Part shown: positions 8,422 through 18,004 of the stretch, in pieces | How positions within the stretch are numbered: position 1 is the stretch's first letter | Layout of the letters: each line of letters starts with the position of its first letter | Assembly: GCF_016591975.1 (NCBI RefSeq) | Contig: NZ_AP024169.1 | Coordinates: 1,908,001 to 1,972,000 of the forward strand | Source of the DNA: Anaeromicropila herbilytica | GTDB taxonomy: Bacteria; Bacillota; Clostridia; Lachnospirales; Lachnospiraceae | Reading direction: 5' to 3' | Length of the DNA: 64,000 nt | Notes under the pieces: model-generated | Database searches by the model: none | Told to the model about the DNA's origin: nothing | What the model saw: only the letters and a program-made list of their open reading frames with translations | Position numbers and translations under genes: made by a program

Positions 8422-9624
8422 ATGCAAAAAGCAATTGTTAAGTTAAGAAAAGGTGAAGGAAGAACTTTAAAATCCGGTGGTATGTGGGTGTTCGATAATG
8501 AAATCGACAATATCACAGGAGAATTTGAAAATGGAGATATCGTTGAAGTTCATGACTTTGATGATTATTATATGGGAGCAGGCTTTATTAATACGAATTC
8601 CAAGATTCGAGTTCGAATCATGTCAAGGAAAAAAGGACAAGAAATTGATCATGATTTCTTAGAAATGAGAGTAAGAGATTGTATCGAGTACCGTAAAAAG
8701 GTAGTTGATATGAGTAGCTGTAGATTAATCTTTGGGGAAGCTGATTTCTTACCAGGTTTGGTAGTGGACAAGTTCTCAGATGTTCTTGTAGTTCAATCTC
8801 TAGCACTTGGTATTGATCGATTTAAGATAGAAATTATCGAGATTCTAAAGGAACAACTTGGAAAAGAAGGAATGAAGATTCGTGGCGTATATGAAAGAAG
8901 TGATGCCAAGGTTCGCTTAAACGAAGGTATGGAGAGAATAAAAGGTTTTATCGGAGAAGAATTTGATACCAAAGTTGAGATTGTTGAAAATAGCGTAAAA
9001 TACATGGTAGATGTGAAAGAAGGACAAAAGACAGGGTTCTTCTTAGATCAGAAATACAACCGTGATGCAATTGGTAAGCTTTGTAAAGATGCTAAAGTAT
9101 TAGATTGTTTTACACATACAGGTTCTTTTGCATTAAATGCAGGGATAAATGGAGCAAAAAGCGTTCTTGGTGTTGATGCTTCAATGTTAGGAGTTGAACA
9201 AGCAAAAGAAAATGCTAAGTTAAATGGTTTAGAAAAAGTAGTTCATTTCTCCTGTGCAGATGTATTCGATTTATTACCGGAACTATTAGAAAAAGGTGAA
9301 AAATATGATGTTATCATCCTTGATCCACCTGCTTTTACGAAATCAAGAAATTCAGTAAAGAATGCAATCAAAGGATATCGTGAAATAAATCTACGAGCAC
9401 TTAAATTAATCAAAGATGGTGGATATCTTGCAACATGTTCTTGCTCACATTTTATGACACCAGATCTATTTACAGATACAGTAGGTCAGGCAGCTAGAAA
9501 TGTTAAGAAACGTTTAAGACAGATTGAATATCGTACTCAAGCACCAGATCATCCAATTCTATGGGCTGCGGATGAATCTTATTATTTAAAATTTTTCATT
9601 TTCCAAGTGTGTGATGAAAAATAA
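8422..9624 (+). CDS. RlmI-type class I SAM-dependent rRNA (cytosine-5) methyltransferase
   Basis: This 400-residue protein has the RlmI/RlmK-like layout. An N-terminal PUA domain (residues 1-75, with LKSGGMWVFDNEID) is followed by a central EEHUD-like region and a Rossmann methyltransferase. SAM-binding motif I is VLDCFTHTGSFALNA, motif IV is ILDPPAFTKS, and the catalytic cysteines are in TCSCSH. Family members make 5-methylcytosine in 23S rRNA (C1962 in E. coli); the exact target here is inferred. GGAG precedes the ATG. folC follows after 19 bp, so the two likely share a transcript. Confidence 0.88.
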   Translation: MQKAIVKLRKGEGRTLKSGGMWVFDNEIDNITGEFENGDIVEVHDFDDYYMGAGFINTNSKIRVRIMSRKKGQEIDHDFLEMRVRDCIEYRKKVVDMSSCRLIFGEADFLPGLVVDKFSDVLVVQSLALGIDRFKIEIIEILKEQLGKEGMKIRGVYERSDAKVRLNEGMERIKGFIGEEFDTKVEIVENSVKYMVDVKEGQKTGFFLDQKYNRDAIGKLCKDAKVLDCFTHTGSFALNAGINGAKSVLGVDASMLGVEQAKENAKLNGLEKVVHFSCADVFDLLPELLEKGEKYDVIILDPPAFTKSRNSVKNAIKGYREINLRALKLIKDGGYLATCSCSHFMTPDLFTDTVGQAARNVKKRLRQIEYRTQAPDHPILWAADESYYLKFFIFQVCDEK

Positions 9625-9643
9625 CTAAAAGGAAGTAATAACG

Positions 9644-10960
9644 ATGCAGAATATGACTTACGAAGAAGCATTAGAGTATCTTAAGGATACTGAGAAATAT
9701 GGAAGTGTTTTAGGCCTTGATAATATTAGGGGACTTCTAAATATGCTAGGTAATCCGCAGAATGACCTTAAGTTTATTCATCTAGCAGGTACTAATGGAA
9801 AAGGCTCGACCGCTGCTTATATAGCATCCATCTTAGCGGAGTCTGGATATAAAGTAGGAAGATACATCTCTCCAGTTATATTTGATTATCTAGAGCGAAT
9901 TCAGATTAGTGAAAAAGTAGAGAATGAAGTTCAGAATAGCTATATTACAAGAGAAGCAGTTAGTCATTATGTTAGTCTTCTAAAAGAAGCTAATGATAAA
10001 ATGTTAGCGAAAGGATTGCACCATCCAACAACTTTTGAAATCGAGACAGCAATGATGTTTCTATATCTAAGAGATGAAAAATGCGATATCGTTGTTCTTG
10101 AGACAGGAATGGGTGGTAGATTAGATGCGACGAATGTAATCGAGACGGCTGTTCTATCCGTAATCACTTCAATTAGTATGGATCATATGCAATTCTTAGG
10201 TGATACAATAGAGAAGATTACTTATGAAAAGGCAGGAATCATAAAGAAAGAAGTACCAGTCGTATCCTATGATCAAGTTCCTGCAGCAAGAGGTGTGCTA
10301 AAGAATCGATGTGAAGAATTATCATGTAATCTTAGATTGGCTGATTTTACTGAACTAAAGGATGTGGAACATGGTCTATCAGGGATCAAGTTCTCTTATA
10401 AAAATTATAAGAACCTTAAGATAAAACTTATCGGAGAGAATCAAGTAAAAAATGCTGCTACAGCGATTGAAACTATTGAAAGATTAAAATTAGAAGGGTA
10501 TACGATAACAGAAGAGTCCGTAAGAAAGGGATTATCACAAACTGTTTGGAGAGGCCGATTTGAAATACTGCATGAATCACCATTATTCATTGTAGATGGT
10601 GCACATAATGAAGATGCCGCAATCTCTTTACGTAAATCTATGGAGCTATATCTTAAGGATAAACATGTGACCTTTATTATAGGCGTATTTGCAGATAAAG
10701 AATATGAGAAAGTAATCCAGATTACCTCTTCTTTTGCGGATACGATATATACGATTGATACGGATAACAAGAGAGCTCTACCATCGAATCAGTTAGCAGA
10801 GGTTATTAGAAAATACCATAAAAATGTGGTAGATGCAAAAAGTGTAAATGTTGCAATTAGAAAAGCAATGGAAGAGGTAGCGGAAGATGAGGTTATTATC
10901 GCTTTTGGTTCATTATCTTTTTTAAATCAGATTTATGATTACTTTCATATAATTATCTAA
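9644..10960 (+). CDS. folC: Folylpolyglutamate synthase / dihydrofolate synthase
   Basis: This 438-residue Mur-ligase-family enzyme adds glutamate to (dihydro)folate. The P-loop is HLAGTNGKGSTAAYIASIL, followed by SPVIFDYLERIQI, the ETGMGGRLDATN motif and VDGAHNEDA near the C-terminal domain boundary, all diagnostic for FolC. The length is typical. AAGGAAG precedes the ATG. It lies 19 bp after the RlmI-type gene. It ends about 160 bp before a foldback element. Confidence 0.92.
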   Translation: MQNMTYEEALEYLKDTEKYGSVLGLDNIRGLLNMLGNPQNDLKFIHLAGTNGKGSTAAYIASILAESGYKVGRYISPVIFDYLERIQISEKVENEVQNSYITREAVSHYVSLLKEANDKMLAKGLHHPTTFEIETAMMFLYLRDEKCDIVVLETGMGGRLDATNVIETAVLSVITSISMDHMQFLGDTIEKITYEKAGIIKKEVPVVSYDQVPAARGVLKNRCEELSCNLRLADFTELKDVEHGLSGIKFSYKNYKNLKIKLIGENQVKNAATAIETIERLKLEGYTITEESVRKGLSQTVWRGRFEILHESPLFIVDGAHNEDAAISLRKSMELYLKDKHVTFIIGVFADKEYEKVIQITSSFADTIYTIDTDNKRALPSNQLAEVIRKYHKNVVDAKSVNVAIRKAMEEVAEDEVIIAFGSLSFLNQIYDYFHIII

Positions 10961-11121
10961 ATTCGTAATAGAAAAGTTACCAACCATTATATTTGTTTAA
11001 TTATATAGTTAAATTTATAGAATTTATATATAAGATTTATTATTTATTGCAAAGATTGAGTTATAAAATATCAGGAGGGATGAGAGTATCCCTCCTGATA
11101 TTTTATATAGATTCCTTTTAT

Positions 11122-11413
11122 GATGTTGCCCGACAAATGACCTGTTTCAAAATCTTGCCTGGTAATTTGTACGAAACAGAAAAAATGAATGCGCCTTTGA
11201 ATATGTATTAGAAGATCTTGTTCTCGGATTATTTCGTGTTATATGCTAGGACAGATCTGTCTGAGCAAGGCGAGTTATCTGTCCTAGCATATGTTTTACA
11301 TGAAATGATCTGAGAACTAGATCTTCTTATACATATTCAATGAAGCATGAGTTTTTCTGTTTTGTGCAAATTGCCCAGACAACCTCCCAAACAGGTCATA
11401 TGTCGGGCAACTC
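11122..11413 (+). mobile_element. Foldback MITE-like element, copy A (full length)
   Basis: This 292-bp non-coding palindrome has ends GATGTTGCCCGACAAATGAC and, inverted, GAGTTGCCCGACATATGACC. The left and right halves are near-inverted copies of each other, and the centre is a perfect 16-bp-arm hairpin (11241-11256 with 11277-11292). Flanking bases CTTTTAT and CTTTATA are a decayed 7-bp duplication. Copies B and C are alike along their whole length. An open frame at 10993-11211 runs into it and is not a gene. It fills the 460-bp gap between folC and the DUF5050 gene. Confidence 0.85.
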
Positions 11414-11423
11414 CTTTATATAT

Positions 11424-12452
11424 TTATTTAATAACTGGTGGATCAAAGACGCCTAATTTACTATTATCACCGACAGTTAGAACATAATCTGTAAAGTTTT
11501 TGCTGTCTCTAAAGAAAAGATAGTTACTTGTTATATTAAGATATTCAAAGTCACCTCTTATGATATCTTTTGACTTTCTAGTACTTAAGTTCATGACGCA
11601 AAGCCTATTATTAGCTCCATCATTTACTTGGTAGTAGAGATATCTTCCACTGAGACTTAGATTGAAAGCAGAAGTCGACTCATTCACTAGTATAGTTGGA
11701 TTACTTCCATCTAGATTGCATCGACCAATAGCATCGTTATCAGTCGCAGATATGAAGTATATATAGTCTCCAATCACGATTGGATTATGGTATTCTCCTA
11801 CTAATAATGTAAAGGAATACATATTGTCTAAATTGATTTTTCTAAGAGTATAGCCATCAAATTCAGAAGAATAATATAATCGGTTATTATATATTCCAAC
11901 AGGAGCTATTTCTTCATCTGCAATTAAAGTTGATTTTTTATCTTGTAGATTATAGGAGTAAAGTTGCTTACCTTCTTCTTCGCTATTATTTTCATAATAG
12001 ATAGAATCCCCATTCATATTCAAATAACTACAGTTTCCGTCATTAATACTTGATCGATGGGTTCCATCCAATCGAACACGATAGATTCCTACAGTTGATA
12101 AGGTATTGATAGCTGAGCTTTCATAATTACTCTTTACAATAGTTGAATCTTGTATGGAATAATATATATTCTTATTTGTTACATTAAGATAAGCAGAAGA
12201 ATCTGAGCTAATCTTTTTGAAATGGGTGCATTTGTGATTCATTACATATAAGGCACCATTATCATTTGAATTACTAAAGTATATCCTATCACCAATCTCC
12301 TCATATAGTCCGCAATTCCATAGATTCCCCGTTTGATTTCCGACTCGATGTTCTTCATCATTACCAAGTGTTTTAAAGTATAATACTGCTAGAAGTATCA
12401 TTGTAATAATCGGTAGAATGAGAAACGGAATAAATTTAATTAATTTCTTCAT
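11424..12452 (-). CDS. Membrane-anchored DUF5050 beta-propeller protein
   Basis: This 342-residue protein has an N-terminal signal anchor (FIPFLILPIITMILLAVLYF). The rest is extracytoplasmic and built from repeats of the form I-YFSNSNDNGALYVMN, IYYENNSEEEGKQLYSYNL, LYYSSEFDGYTLRKINLD and IYFISATDNDAIGRCNLDG. Such repeats are typical of the DUF5050 / LRP1-like beta-propeller family. Each blade alternates a display-like Y-Y/F strand with a D-G-T turn. The function is unknown; these are usually surface proteins in Clostridia. A potential start region with GGGGAG precedes the ATG. The gene ends 10 bp from foldback copy A. Confidence 0.75.
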   Translation of the reverse strand: MKKLIKFIPFLILPIITMILLAVLYFKTLGNDEEHRVGNQTGNLWNCGLYEEIGDRIYFSNSNDNGALYVMNHKCTHFKKISSDSSAYLNVTNKNIYYSIQDSTIVKSNYESSAINTLSTVGIYRVRLDGTHRSSINDGNCSYLNMNGDSIYYENNSEEEGKQLYSYNLQDKKSTLIADEEIAPVGIYNNRLYYSSEFDGYTLRKINLDNMYSFTLLVGEYHNPIVIGDYIYFISATDNDAIGRCNLDGSNPTILVNESTSAFNLSLSGRYLYYQVNDGANNRLCVMNLSTRKSKDIIRGDFEYLNITSNYLFFRDSKNFTDYVLTVGDNSKLGVFDPPVIK

Positions 12453-12767
12453 ATGTAACTCCCCATTTTATTTATTTTTGTGATAGCATTAGATGGTAAA
12501 ACTTAAGAAAGACTATTATGATATAAATGCGTTGAGATTTGCTTGTGTGCGTCTACTGGTGGCGTGCCAAATTTCCATGCCACAGTTATATTGGTAGTTA
12601 GTATCAAAAAACAGTATCAATAAACTTGGCTTGGAAATGTACACTCAAATTAAAAATAAGTTGAATTATAAAATAATTTGTAATATATAGTTAATTATAT
12701 ATCAATTCTGCATTATTTTCAATCTATTGAAGTGATGTATTATGTGCAAAATTAATAATTTGATAGT

Positions 12768-12834
12768 ATGAGTTTTTCAGTTTTGTTCAAATTGTCTACA
12801 CTACCTCTAAAACAGGTCATATGTCAGGCAACTC
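12768..12834 (+). repeat. Foldback element fragment, copy D
   Basis: This 67-bp piece matches the right end of copies A and B, from ATGAGTTTTTC-GTTTTG through AACAGGTCATATGTCAGGCAACTC. Left and middle parts are missing. Flanks ATAGTAT (12763-12769) and ATAATAT (12835-12841) agree at six of seven bases, so it may be either a truncated copy or a deletion derivative. The rest of the 500-bp gap 12453-12954 holds only the pheA promoter and no recognisable gene. Confidence 0.7.
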
Positions 12835-12864
12835 ATAATATTTATAACTAAATGAAAAAACACG

Positions 12865-12892
12865 CTGACAATTTAAAACTTTAAAGTATAAT
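12865..12892 (+). promoter_or_regulatory. Predicted sigma-A promoter of pheA
   Basis: CTGACA (12865-12870), a 16-bp spacer and TATAAT (12887-12892) lie about 60 bp ahead of the pheA start. No T-box or leader-peptide attenuator is visible between promoter and gene. Confidence 0.55.
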
Positions 12893-12954
12893 TGCATAAA
12901 GATAAATTCTAGTATATAATAGGAAAAAGAATTCTAAGAGAGGAACGATAGAAA

Positions 12955-14082
12955 ATGTTGGATTTAAAGGCGATTCGTGATGATATAGATGTAATAGATA
13001 AACAGATAGTAGAGTTATTTGAGAAGAGAATGAAATTAACCAATGAAGTTGCAGAGTATAAGATCAGTACAGGTAAGAAGGTATATGATAAAGAAAGAGA
13101 AGAACAGAAATTAGCAACGTTAAAGGCATTAGCAAGTAATGAATTCAATAAACATGGGATAGAAGAATTATTTACTCAGATTATGTCAATGAGTCGTAAA
13201 TATCAATATCGTCTAGTAACAGCTGAGAACCAGTATAATAACTTCATACAAAAAGAGAAAATAGATATGGATGAAAATACGAAAGTAGTCTACTTTGGAG
13301 TTCGCGGATCATATACAGAAGAAGCAATGGAAAATTATTTTGGAGAAAATATTCAAAGCTTTCACGAGGAGACCTTCAAGGGTGTAATGGAAGCTCTAAA
13401 AATGGGAAGAGCTGACTATGGGGTTCTTCCAATTGAGAATTCCTCCACAGGAAGTATCGCGGATATTTACGATCTATTAGTACAATATGATAACTACATT
13501 ATCGGGGAGCATATTGTGAAAGTTGATCAAGCATTACTTGGATTACCAGATGCAAAGTTAGAAGATATCAGAACAGTTTATTCTCATGTACAAGGTTTAT
13601 TACAGTCTTCTAAATTTCTGGATACATTAAATGATGTGACACGTATGGAATATGCTAGTACTGCGTCAAGTGCTAAGAAAGTATTAGAAGATAATGATAT
13701 AACTCAAGCAGCTATAGCAAGTGTTCGTGCAGGTAAATGTTACGGTCTTAAAGTATTGAAAGAAGCAATTAATTATAATGATGCTAATTCAACTCGTTTT
13801 ATTATTATTACCAATAAAAAAATGTTTTTAAAGAGTGCGCTTAAAACAAGTATTTGTTTTGAACTACCTCATGCAAGTGGTACCTTATATAATATGTTAT
13901 CTCATTTTATATATAATAATCTAAGCATGACAAATATCGAATCTAGACCTTTAGAGGGCAGAAGTTGGGAATACCGATTCTTTGTTGATTTTGAAGGGAA
14001 TCTAAATGATCCAGGTGTAAAGAATGCATTAAATGGTATTAATGCAGAGGCAATTAATATGCGTATATTGGGAAGTTTCTAA
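12955..14082 (+). CDS. pheA: Bifunctional chorismate mutase / prephenate dehydratase
   Basis: This 375-residue P-protein makes phenylpyruvate from chorismate via prephenate. Residues 1-85 are an AroQ-type chorismate mutase (LDLKAIRDDIDVIDKQIVEL, then KKVYDKEREEQKL). Prephenate dehydratase follows with VYFGVRGSYTEEA, the GVLPIENSSTGSI motif and NDANSTRFI. A C-terminal ACT domain carries LPHASGTLYNML and NIESRPLEGR, the phenylalanine-binding elements, so feedback inhibition by Phe is expected. The order CM-PDT-ACT matches the enterobacterial-type fusion. It is monocistronic. Confidence 0.93.
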   Translation: MLDLKAIRDDIDVIDKQIVELFEKRMKLTNEVAEYKISTGKKVYDKEREEQKLATLKALASNEFNKHGIEELFTQIMSMSRKYQYRLVTAENQYNNFIQKEKIDMDENTKVVYFGVRGSYTEEAMENYFGENIQSFHEETFKGVMEALKMGRADYGVLPIENSSTGSIADIYDLLVQYDNYIIGEHIVKVDQALLGLPDAKLEDIRTVYSHVQGLLQSSKFLDTLNDVTRMEYASTASSAKKVLEDNDITQAAIASVRAGKCYGLKVLKEAINYNDANSTRFIIITNKKMFLKSALKTSICFELPHASGTLYNMLSHFIYNNLSMTNIESRPLEGRSWEYRFFVDFEGNLNDPGVKNALNGINAEAINMRILGSF

Positions 14083-14326
14083 GTTAAACTTTTTTGGAAT
14101 AAAAGAATCTTTACAATGAAAGAATTAAATACCTAATTTTAATATACTGAGTGTATATAGCTTTATAAAATAAATAGATTAATAATAGATTGACTACTTC
14201 CTATCAAAATAAATAATTAATAGATTATATATTCTATGAAAAGGATAACATATGACATGTAATTTCATCCCTCACGAAGGTAGAATAGAGGTAATAAAAA
14301 TATTTTATCTTTAGGAGGATAGATCA

Positions 14327-15853
14327 ATGGCACAAAGATTTACAGTAGCTCCAATCTTTAGTAATCACATGGTATTACAAAGAGACAAGGAAATTAGAGT
14401 ATGGGGTGAAGGCAAGGACAATGATGTAATTACTGTTTCATTGGAAGGACAAACTGTTTCAGTTATAGTAAAAGAGCAAAAATGGATGGCTATTCTGCCA
14501 AGTAGGAAGGCTGGAGGTCCAGCTAGACTAAATATTACTTGCGAAGACGAGATGGTAGAATATACGGATATCCTAATTGGTGATGTGTGGTTAGCTGGCG
14601 GACAATCTAATATGGAATTGCAATTAGTGAATAGTAAGGATGGCAAAAGAGCGGTTGAAGAGGCAAATTATCCTAATATTCGTATCTATAATTCTTTACA
14701 ACAAAGCTTCTTGGATGAAAATGCTCTAGAAGCAGAACGTAATAATGCTTGGCATATATGTAACAGTAGTACCGATTACGATGCGGTTGCTAATATTACA
14801 GCGGTTGGATATTATTTTGCTAAGGAACTTAATCAAGAACTTGATGTTCCAATTGGTATCGTTGGCTGTAACTGGGGTGGAACATCTGCATCAGCATGGA
14901 TTAGCAAAGAATATCTAGAAAAAGATTCTGATACGAGAATATATCTAGAAGACTATGAAGAAGCAATGAAAAAATATGCTTCTGTCGATGATTACGATAA
15001 AGCAAGAGAACAAAATATTGTTGATTATGACAGATGGAAGAAGATTTCAGATAAATTATATCAAGAAAGACCGGATATTGTATGGGGAGAAGTTCTTGAG
15101 ATAGCAGGTGAATGCCCATATCCTGAACCATTAGGACCCAAATCGCCATTCCGTGCCTGTGGTCTTTATGAGACAATGCTAAGTAGAATTGTACCACTTT
15201 CATTAAAAGGATTTATTTATTATCAAGGAGAAAGTGATGACCATAGACCAACAACCTATGCAAAACTACTTACAATGCTTATAGATCAGTGGAGACATGA
15301 TTTTAAAGATTATGAATTGCCATTTTTATTTGTACAGTTACCAATGTATATTCCTAGAGGTGAGGTGGATCATAAACATTGGCCAGTCATTCGTGAAGCA
15401 CAGATGAAAGTTCATAAGACAATTAAGAATACCGGCCTTGCAGTAGCGCTTGATCTTGGAGAATTTAATAATATTCATCCGTTAGATAAAGAATCAGTTG
15501 GTAACCGTCTTGCTTTACAGGCACTATTCCATGTGTATGGCAAAGACATCAATCCTTATGGACCAATCTTTAAAAGTTTATTACGACAAGAGAATGAGAT
15601 AGTACTTGAGTTTAATAATGCCGAGGATGGATTGGTCTTAGATGGTGATGAAGTAAATGGATTCGAAGTAGCAGGAGATAATGAGGTCTTTGTGAAAGCA
15701 ACTGCTAGAATTGAAGCTGACAAAATTATTGTGAAAGCAGACGAAATAGAGAATCCAATGCATGTAAGATATCAATGGACTAATTTTGATAAGGTATCTA
15801 TATTTAACAAAAATGGACTCCCATTAGCTCCATTTCGAAGCAATGAATTGTAG
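14327..15853 (+). CDS. Sialate O-acetylesterase-like carbohydrate esterase
   Basis: This 508-residue SGNH-hydrolase (SASA, PF03629 type) has no signal peptide and is therefore intracellular. Block I is WLAGGQSNMEL with the nucleophile Ser. Other blocks are GCNWGGTSASAWIS, YYQGESDDHRP, LPFLFVQLP and the C-terminal catalytic NIHPLDKESVGNRLA (Asp-X-X-His type). Residues 1-85 form the usual N-terminal beta domain (VLQRDKEIRVWGEG). Such enzymes remove acetyl groups from sialic acid or from plant oligosaccharides such as xylan fragments; in a plant-fibre Clostridium the latter is more likely, by inference. AGGAGG lies upstream, and a terminator follows. Confidence 0.87.
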   Translation: MAQRFTVAPIFSNHMVLQRDKEIRVWGEGKDNDVITVSLEGQTVSVIVKEQKWMAILPSRKAGGPARLNITCEDEMVEYTDILIGDVWLAGGQSNMELQLVNSKDGKRAVEEANYPNIRIYNSLQQSFLDENALEAERNNAWHICNSSTDYDAVANITAVGYYFAKELNQELDVPIGIVGCNWGGTSASAWISKEYLEKDSDTRIYLEDYEEAMKKYASVDDYDKAREQNIVDYDRWKKISDKLYQERPDIVWGEVLEIAGECPYPEPLGPKSPFRACGLYETMLSRIVPLSLKGFIYYQGESDDHRPTTYAKLLTMLIDQWRHDFKDYELPFLFVQLPMYIPRGEVDHKHWPVIREAQMKVHKTIKNTGLAVALDLGEFNNIHPLDKESVGNRLALQALFHVYGKDINPYGPIFKSLLRQENEIVLEFNNAEDGLVLDGDEVNGFEVAGDNEVFVKATARIEADKIIVKADEIENPMHVRYQWTNFDKVSIFNKNGLPLAPFRSNEL

Positions 15854-15880
15854 AAGGTAGAACATATATATTGAAAAGCT

Positions 15881-15918
15881 CTGTAGTATCGGAATATCCG
15901 ATATTACAGATTTTTTTT
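15881..15918 (+). terminator. Rho-independent terminator
   Basis: Stem CTGTAGTATCGG (15881-15892) pairs with CCGATATTACAG (15898-15909), with one G-T wobble, followed by T8. Confidence 0.85.
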
Positions 15919-15945
15919 GGATTAATTTAATTTATTTTATTTAAT

Positions 15946-16235
15946 GAGTTGCCCGACAAATGATCTGTTTCAAAATCTAGCCCGGCAATTTGCACAAAAC
16001 AGAAGAAGTGATTGCGCCTTTGAATATGTATTAGAAGATCTTGTTCTCAGATCATTTTGTGTTATATGCTAGGATAGATCTGTCTGAGCGCAGCGAGTTA
16101 TCTGTCCTAGCATATGTTTTACAAAAAATGATCTGAGAACTAGAGCTTCTTATACATATTCAATGAAGCATGAGTTTTTCTGTTTTGTGCAAATTGCCTA
16201 GACTACCTCCCGACAGGTCATTTGTAGGGCAACTC
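15946..16235 (+). mobile_element. Foldback MITE-like element, copy B with perfect 7-bp target duplication
   Basis: This 290-bp palindromic element has the same orientation as copy A. Ends are GAGTTGCCCGACAAATGA and, inverted, GAGTTGCCCTACAAATGACC. It is flanked directly by ATTTAAT at 15939-15945 and ATTTAAT at 16236-16242. The centre is again a TATGCTAGGA/TCCTAGCATA hairpin. It contains no credible gene. It occupies the gap between the esterase and HtrA genes; the remaining 16243-16428 is AT-rich without a clear site. Confidence 0.9.
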
Positions 16236-16428
16236 ATTTAATGCTTTTGACACTCTAATCATATTTGATTCATATTTTTTTCAAAATCTAATCACAAATT
16301 GAACATACTTTCTTGATAAACTCTAATTACAAAATAAATAAACGTAATGACCAATTACGAACATACAAATTTATGAACCAAAAAGTAAACCTACTAATAA
16401 TTTCAGCTAGCAAAAGGAGATGAACATT

Positions 16429-17787
16429 ATGATAAGAAAAATAGAAAATAATGATGAAGAATTGAAAGGAGAAATGAATATGTATCAAGATCAAAATGAC
16501 GAATACAATAATTACAATACTTATGAAACCATCGACGCCCAGGTAATCTCAGAAGATGAAAAGAAGATAAAGCCTAAGAAAAAAACGAGATTTAAAAGTG
16601 CAGCAAAATTTACAGCAGCAGCATTAGCATTTGGATTAATTGCAGGGGTATCCTTTCAAGGATATAATTACGCAGTAGGTGGAACTACAGCAAGTAAAAT
16701 AGGTACAACGAACTCGAATATAGTTTCAACCAATACCTCATCAGGTAAGGCGGTATCTGCTGTTACAACATCAAGCACTTCATCTACAACTACAAGTGAT
16801 GTATCTGGTGTCGTAGATAGTGTAATGCCTTCTATTGTTTCTATCACATCAACAATAACATATAATCAAAGTGATGTATTTGGTAGAAATTATAGCCAAG
16901 ATGAAACTGGAAGTGGTTCGGGAATTATCATTGGTGAGGATGACGATAACATCCTAATTGCAACAAACAATCATGTTGTAGAAGATGCTAAAAAAGTTCA
17001 AGTAACATTTAGTGACGAGTCAGTAGTAGAGGCTACAATTAAAGGAACGAATAGTAATTCTGATTTAGCAGTAGTAAGTGTTAAGAAGAGTGATATTAAG
17101 AGTAGTACATTATCTAAAATAAAAGTAGCTACATTAGGCGATTCCTCAAAATTAAAGGTTGGATCTGTAGCAATTGCCATTGGTAATGCACTTGGTTATG
17201 GTCAATCAGTAACAGTAGGATATGTTAGTGCGGTTAACCGTGAAGTATCATTTGAAGATGGAACTATGAAATTAATTCAAACGGATGCTGCAATTAATCC
17301 AGGAAACAGTGGTGGAGCACTTCTTAATGCTAATGGGGAAGTAATTGGAATTAATTCTTCCAAATATGCATCAGAAGAAGTAGAAGGTATGGGATTTGCC
17401 ATACCAATCAGTGATGCTATACCAATTATCAATGCTCTTATGAACAAAGAATCTGTTCCAGAAAGTCAACAAGCATATATGGGTATTGTAGGTGCAGATG
17501 TTACGGAGGAATACTCTAAACAATTAGGTATGCCTGTTGGTGTATATGTTAACCAAGTAGCAGATTCCTCAGCGGCTACAAAAGCTGGTCTAGTTCAAGG
17601 GGATATCATTACTTCAATTGATAATAATAAGGTGAAATCAATGGAGGATCTTCAAGAATATTTAGCAACTTATAAAGCTGGATCAAAAGCAACAATTAAG
17701 TTCAGTAGACAGGTGAATGGTACTTATACCGAAAAGAGTGTGAAGATAACTTTTGGAAGTAAATCTGAAGCTTCTAATAATAAATAA
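16429..17787 (+). CDS. HtrA/DegP-type membrane-anchored serine protease
   Basis: This protein of about 452 residues has a basic cytoplasmic N terminus, one membrane segment (FTAAALAFGLIAGVSFQGYN), a Ser/Thr-rich linker, a trypsin-like protease and one PDZ domain. The catalytic triad is seen in TNNHVVED (His), SDLAVVSV (Asp) and NPGNSGGALLN (Ser). The PDZ domain begins at YMGIVGAD and contains GLVQGDIITSIDN. It degrades or refolds damaged exported proteins at the cell surface. Two starts are equally good: ATG 16429 with AAAGGAG nine bases upstream, and ATG 16480 with the same site eight bases upstream; homologues often begin like the second. Confidence 0.92.
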   Translation: MIRKIENNDEELKGEMNMYQDQNDEYNNYNTYETIDAQVISEDEKKIKPKKKTRFKSAAKFTAAALAFGLIAGVSFQGYNYAVGGTTASKIGTTNSNIVSTNTSSGKAVSAVTTSSTSSTTTSDVSGVVDSVMPSIVSITSTITYNQSDVFGRNYSQDETGSGSGIIIGEDDDNILIATNNHVVEDAKKVQVTFSDESVVEATIKGTNSNSDLAVVSVKKSDIKSSTLSKIKVATLGDSSKLKVGSVAIAIGNALGYGQSVTVGYVSAVNREVSFEDGTMKLIQTDAAINPGNSGGALLNANGEVIGINSSKYASEEVEGMGFAIPISDAIPIINALMNKESVPESQQAYMGIVGADVTEEYSKQLGMPVGVYVNQVADSSAATKAGLVQGDIITSIDNNKVKSMEDLQEYLATYKAGSKATIKFSRQVNGTYTEKSVKITFGSKSEASNNK

Positions 17788-17851
17788 TTAGCAACTGCTT
17801 AAGGAGTCAAAAGTCTTGTTTTAATTTACTGTAAGATATTTATTATAAAAT

Positions 17852-17885
17852 AAACGGGTGTCAAATAATAATTTGACACCCGTTT
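17852..17885. terminator. Bidirectional terminator between htrA-like and adh genes
   Basis: Perfect 15-bp arms AAACGGGTGTCAAAT (17852-17866) and ATTTGACACCCGTTT (17871-17885) with a 4-nt loop. It serves the convergent genes ending at 17787 and 18005. Confidence 0.85.
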
Positions 17886-18004
17886 CATGTGATTGATAAT
17901 TGAATATGTTTGGAAGGCAGGGGTTCATTTCATGAAAGAAACCATTCAATATATCAAAGGAGATTTATATAATATCAATTCTAAAGTATTATTCCTTTTC
18001 AAGA

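Noticed and set aside
8325..8806. Overlapping frames on both strands around the start of the RlmI-type gene
   Set aside because: They are shadows of the methyltransferase frame, without ribosome binding sites or family features.
10993..11211. 72-residue open frame after folC
   Set aside because: It has no ribosome binding site, and its second half lies inside foldback copy A. The sequence is explained by the repeat.
11122..11413. CRISPR array suspicion from repeated sequences
   Set aside because: The repeats are large palindromes dispersed over 45 kb, not short direct repeats with spacers, and no cas genes are present.
12453..12954. T-box or phenylalanine leader before pheA
   Set aside because: No T-box core, Phe-rich leader peptide or antiterminator pair was seen. 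Only a promoter and a foldback fragment are present.
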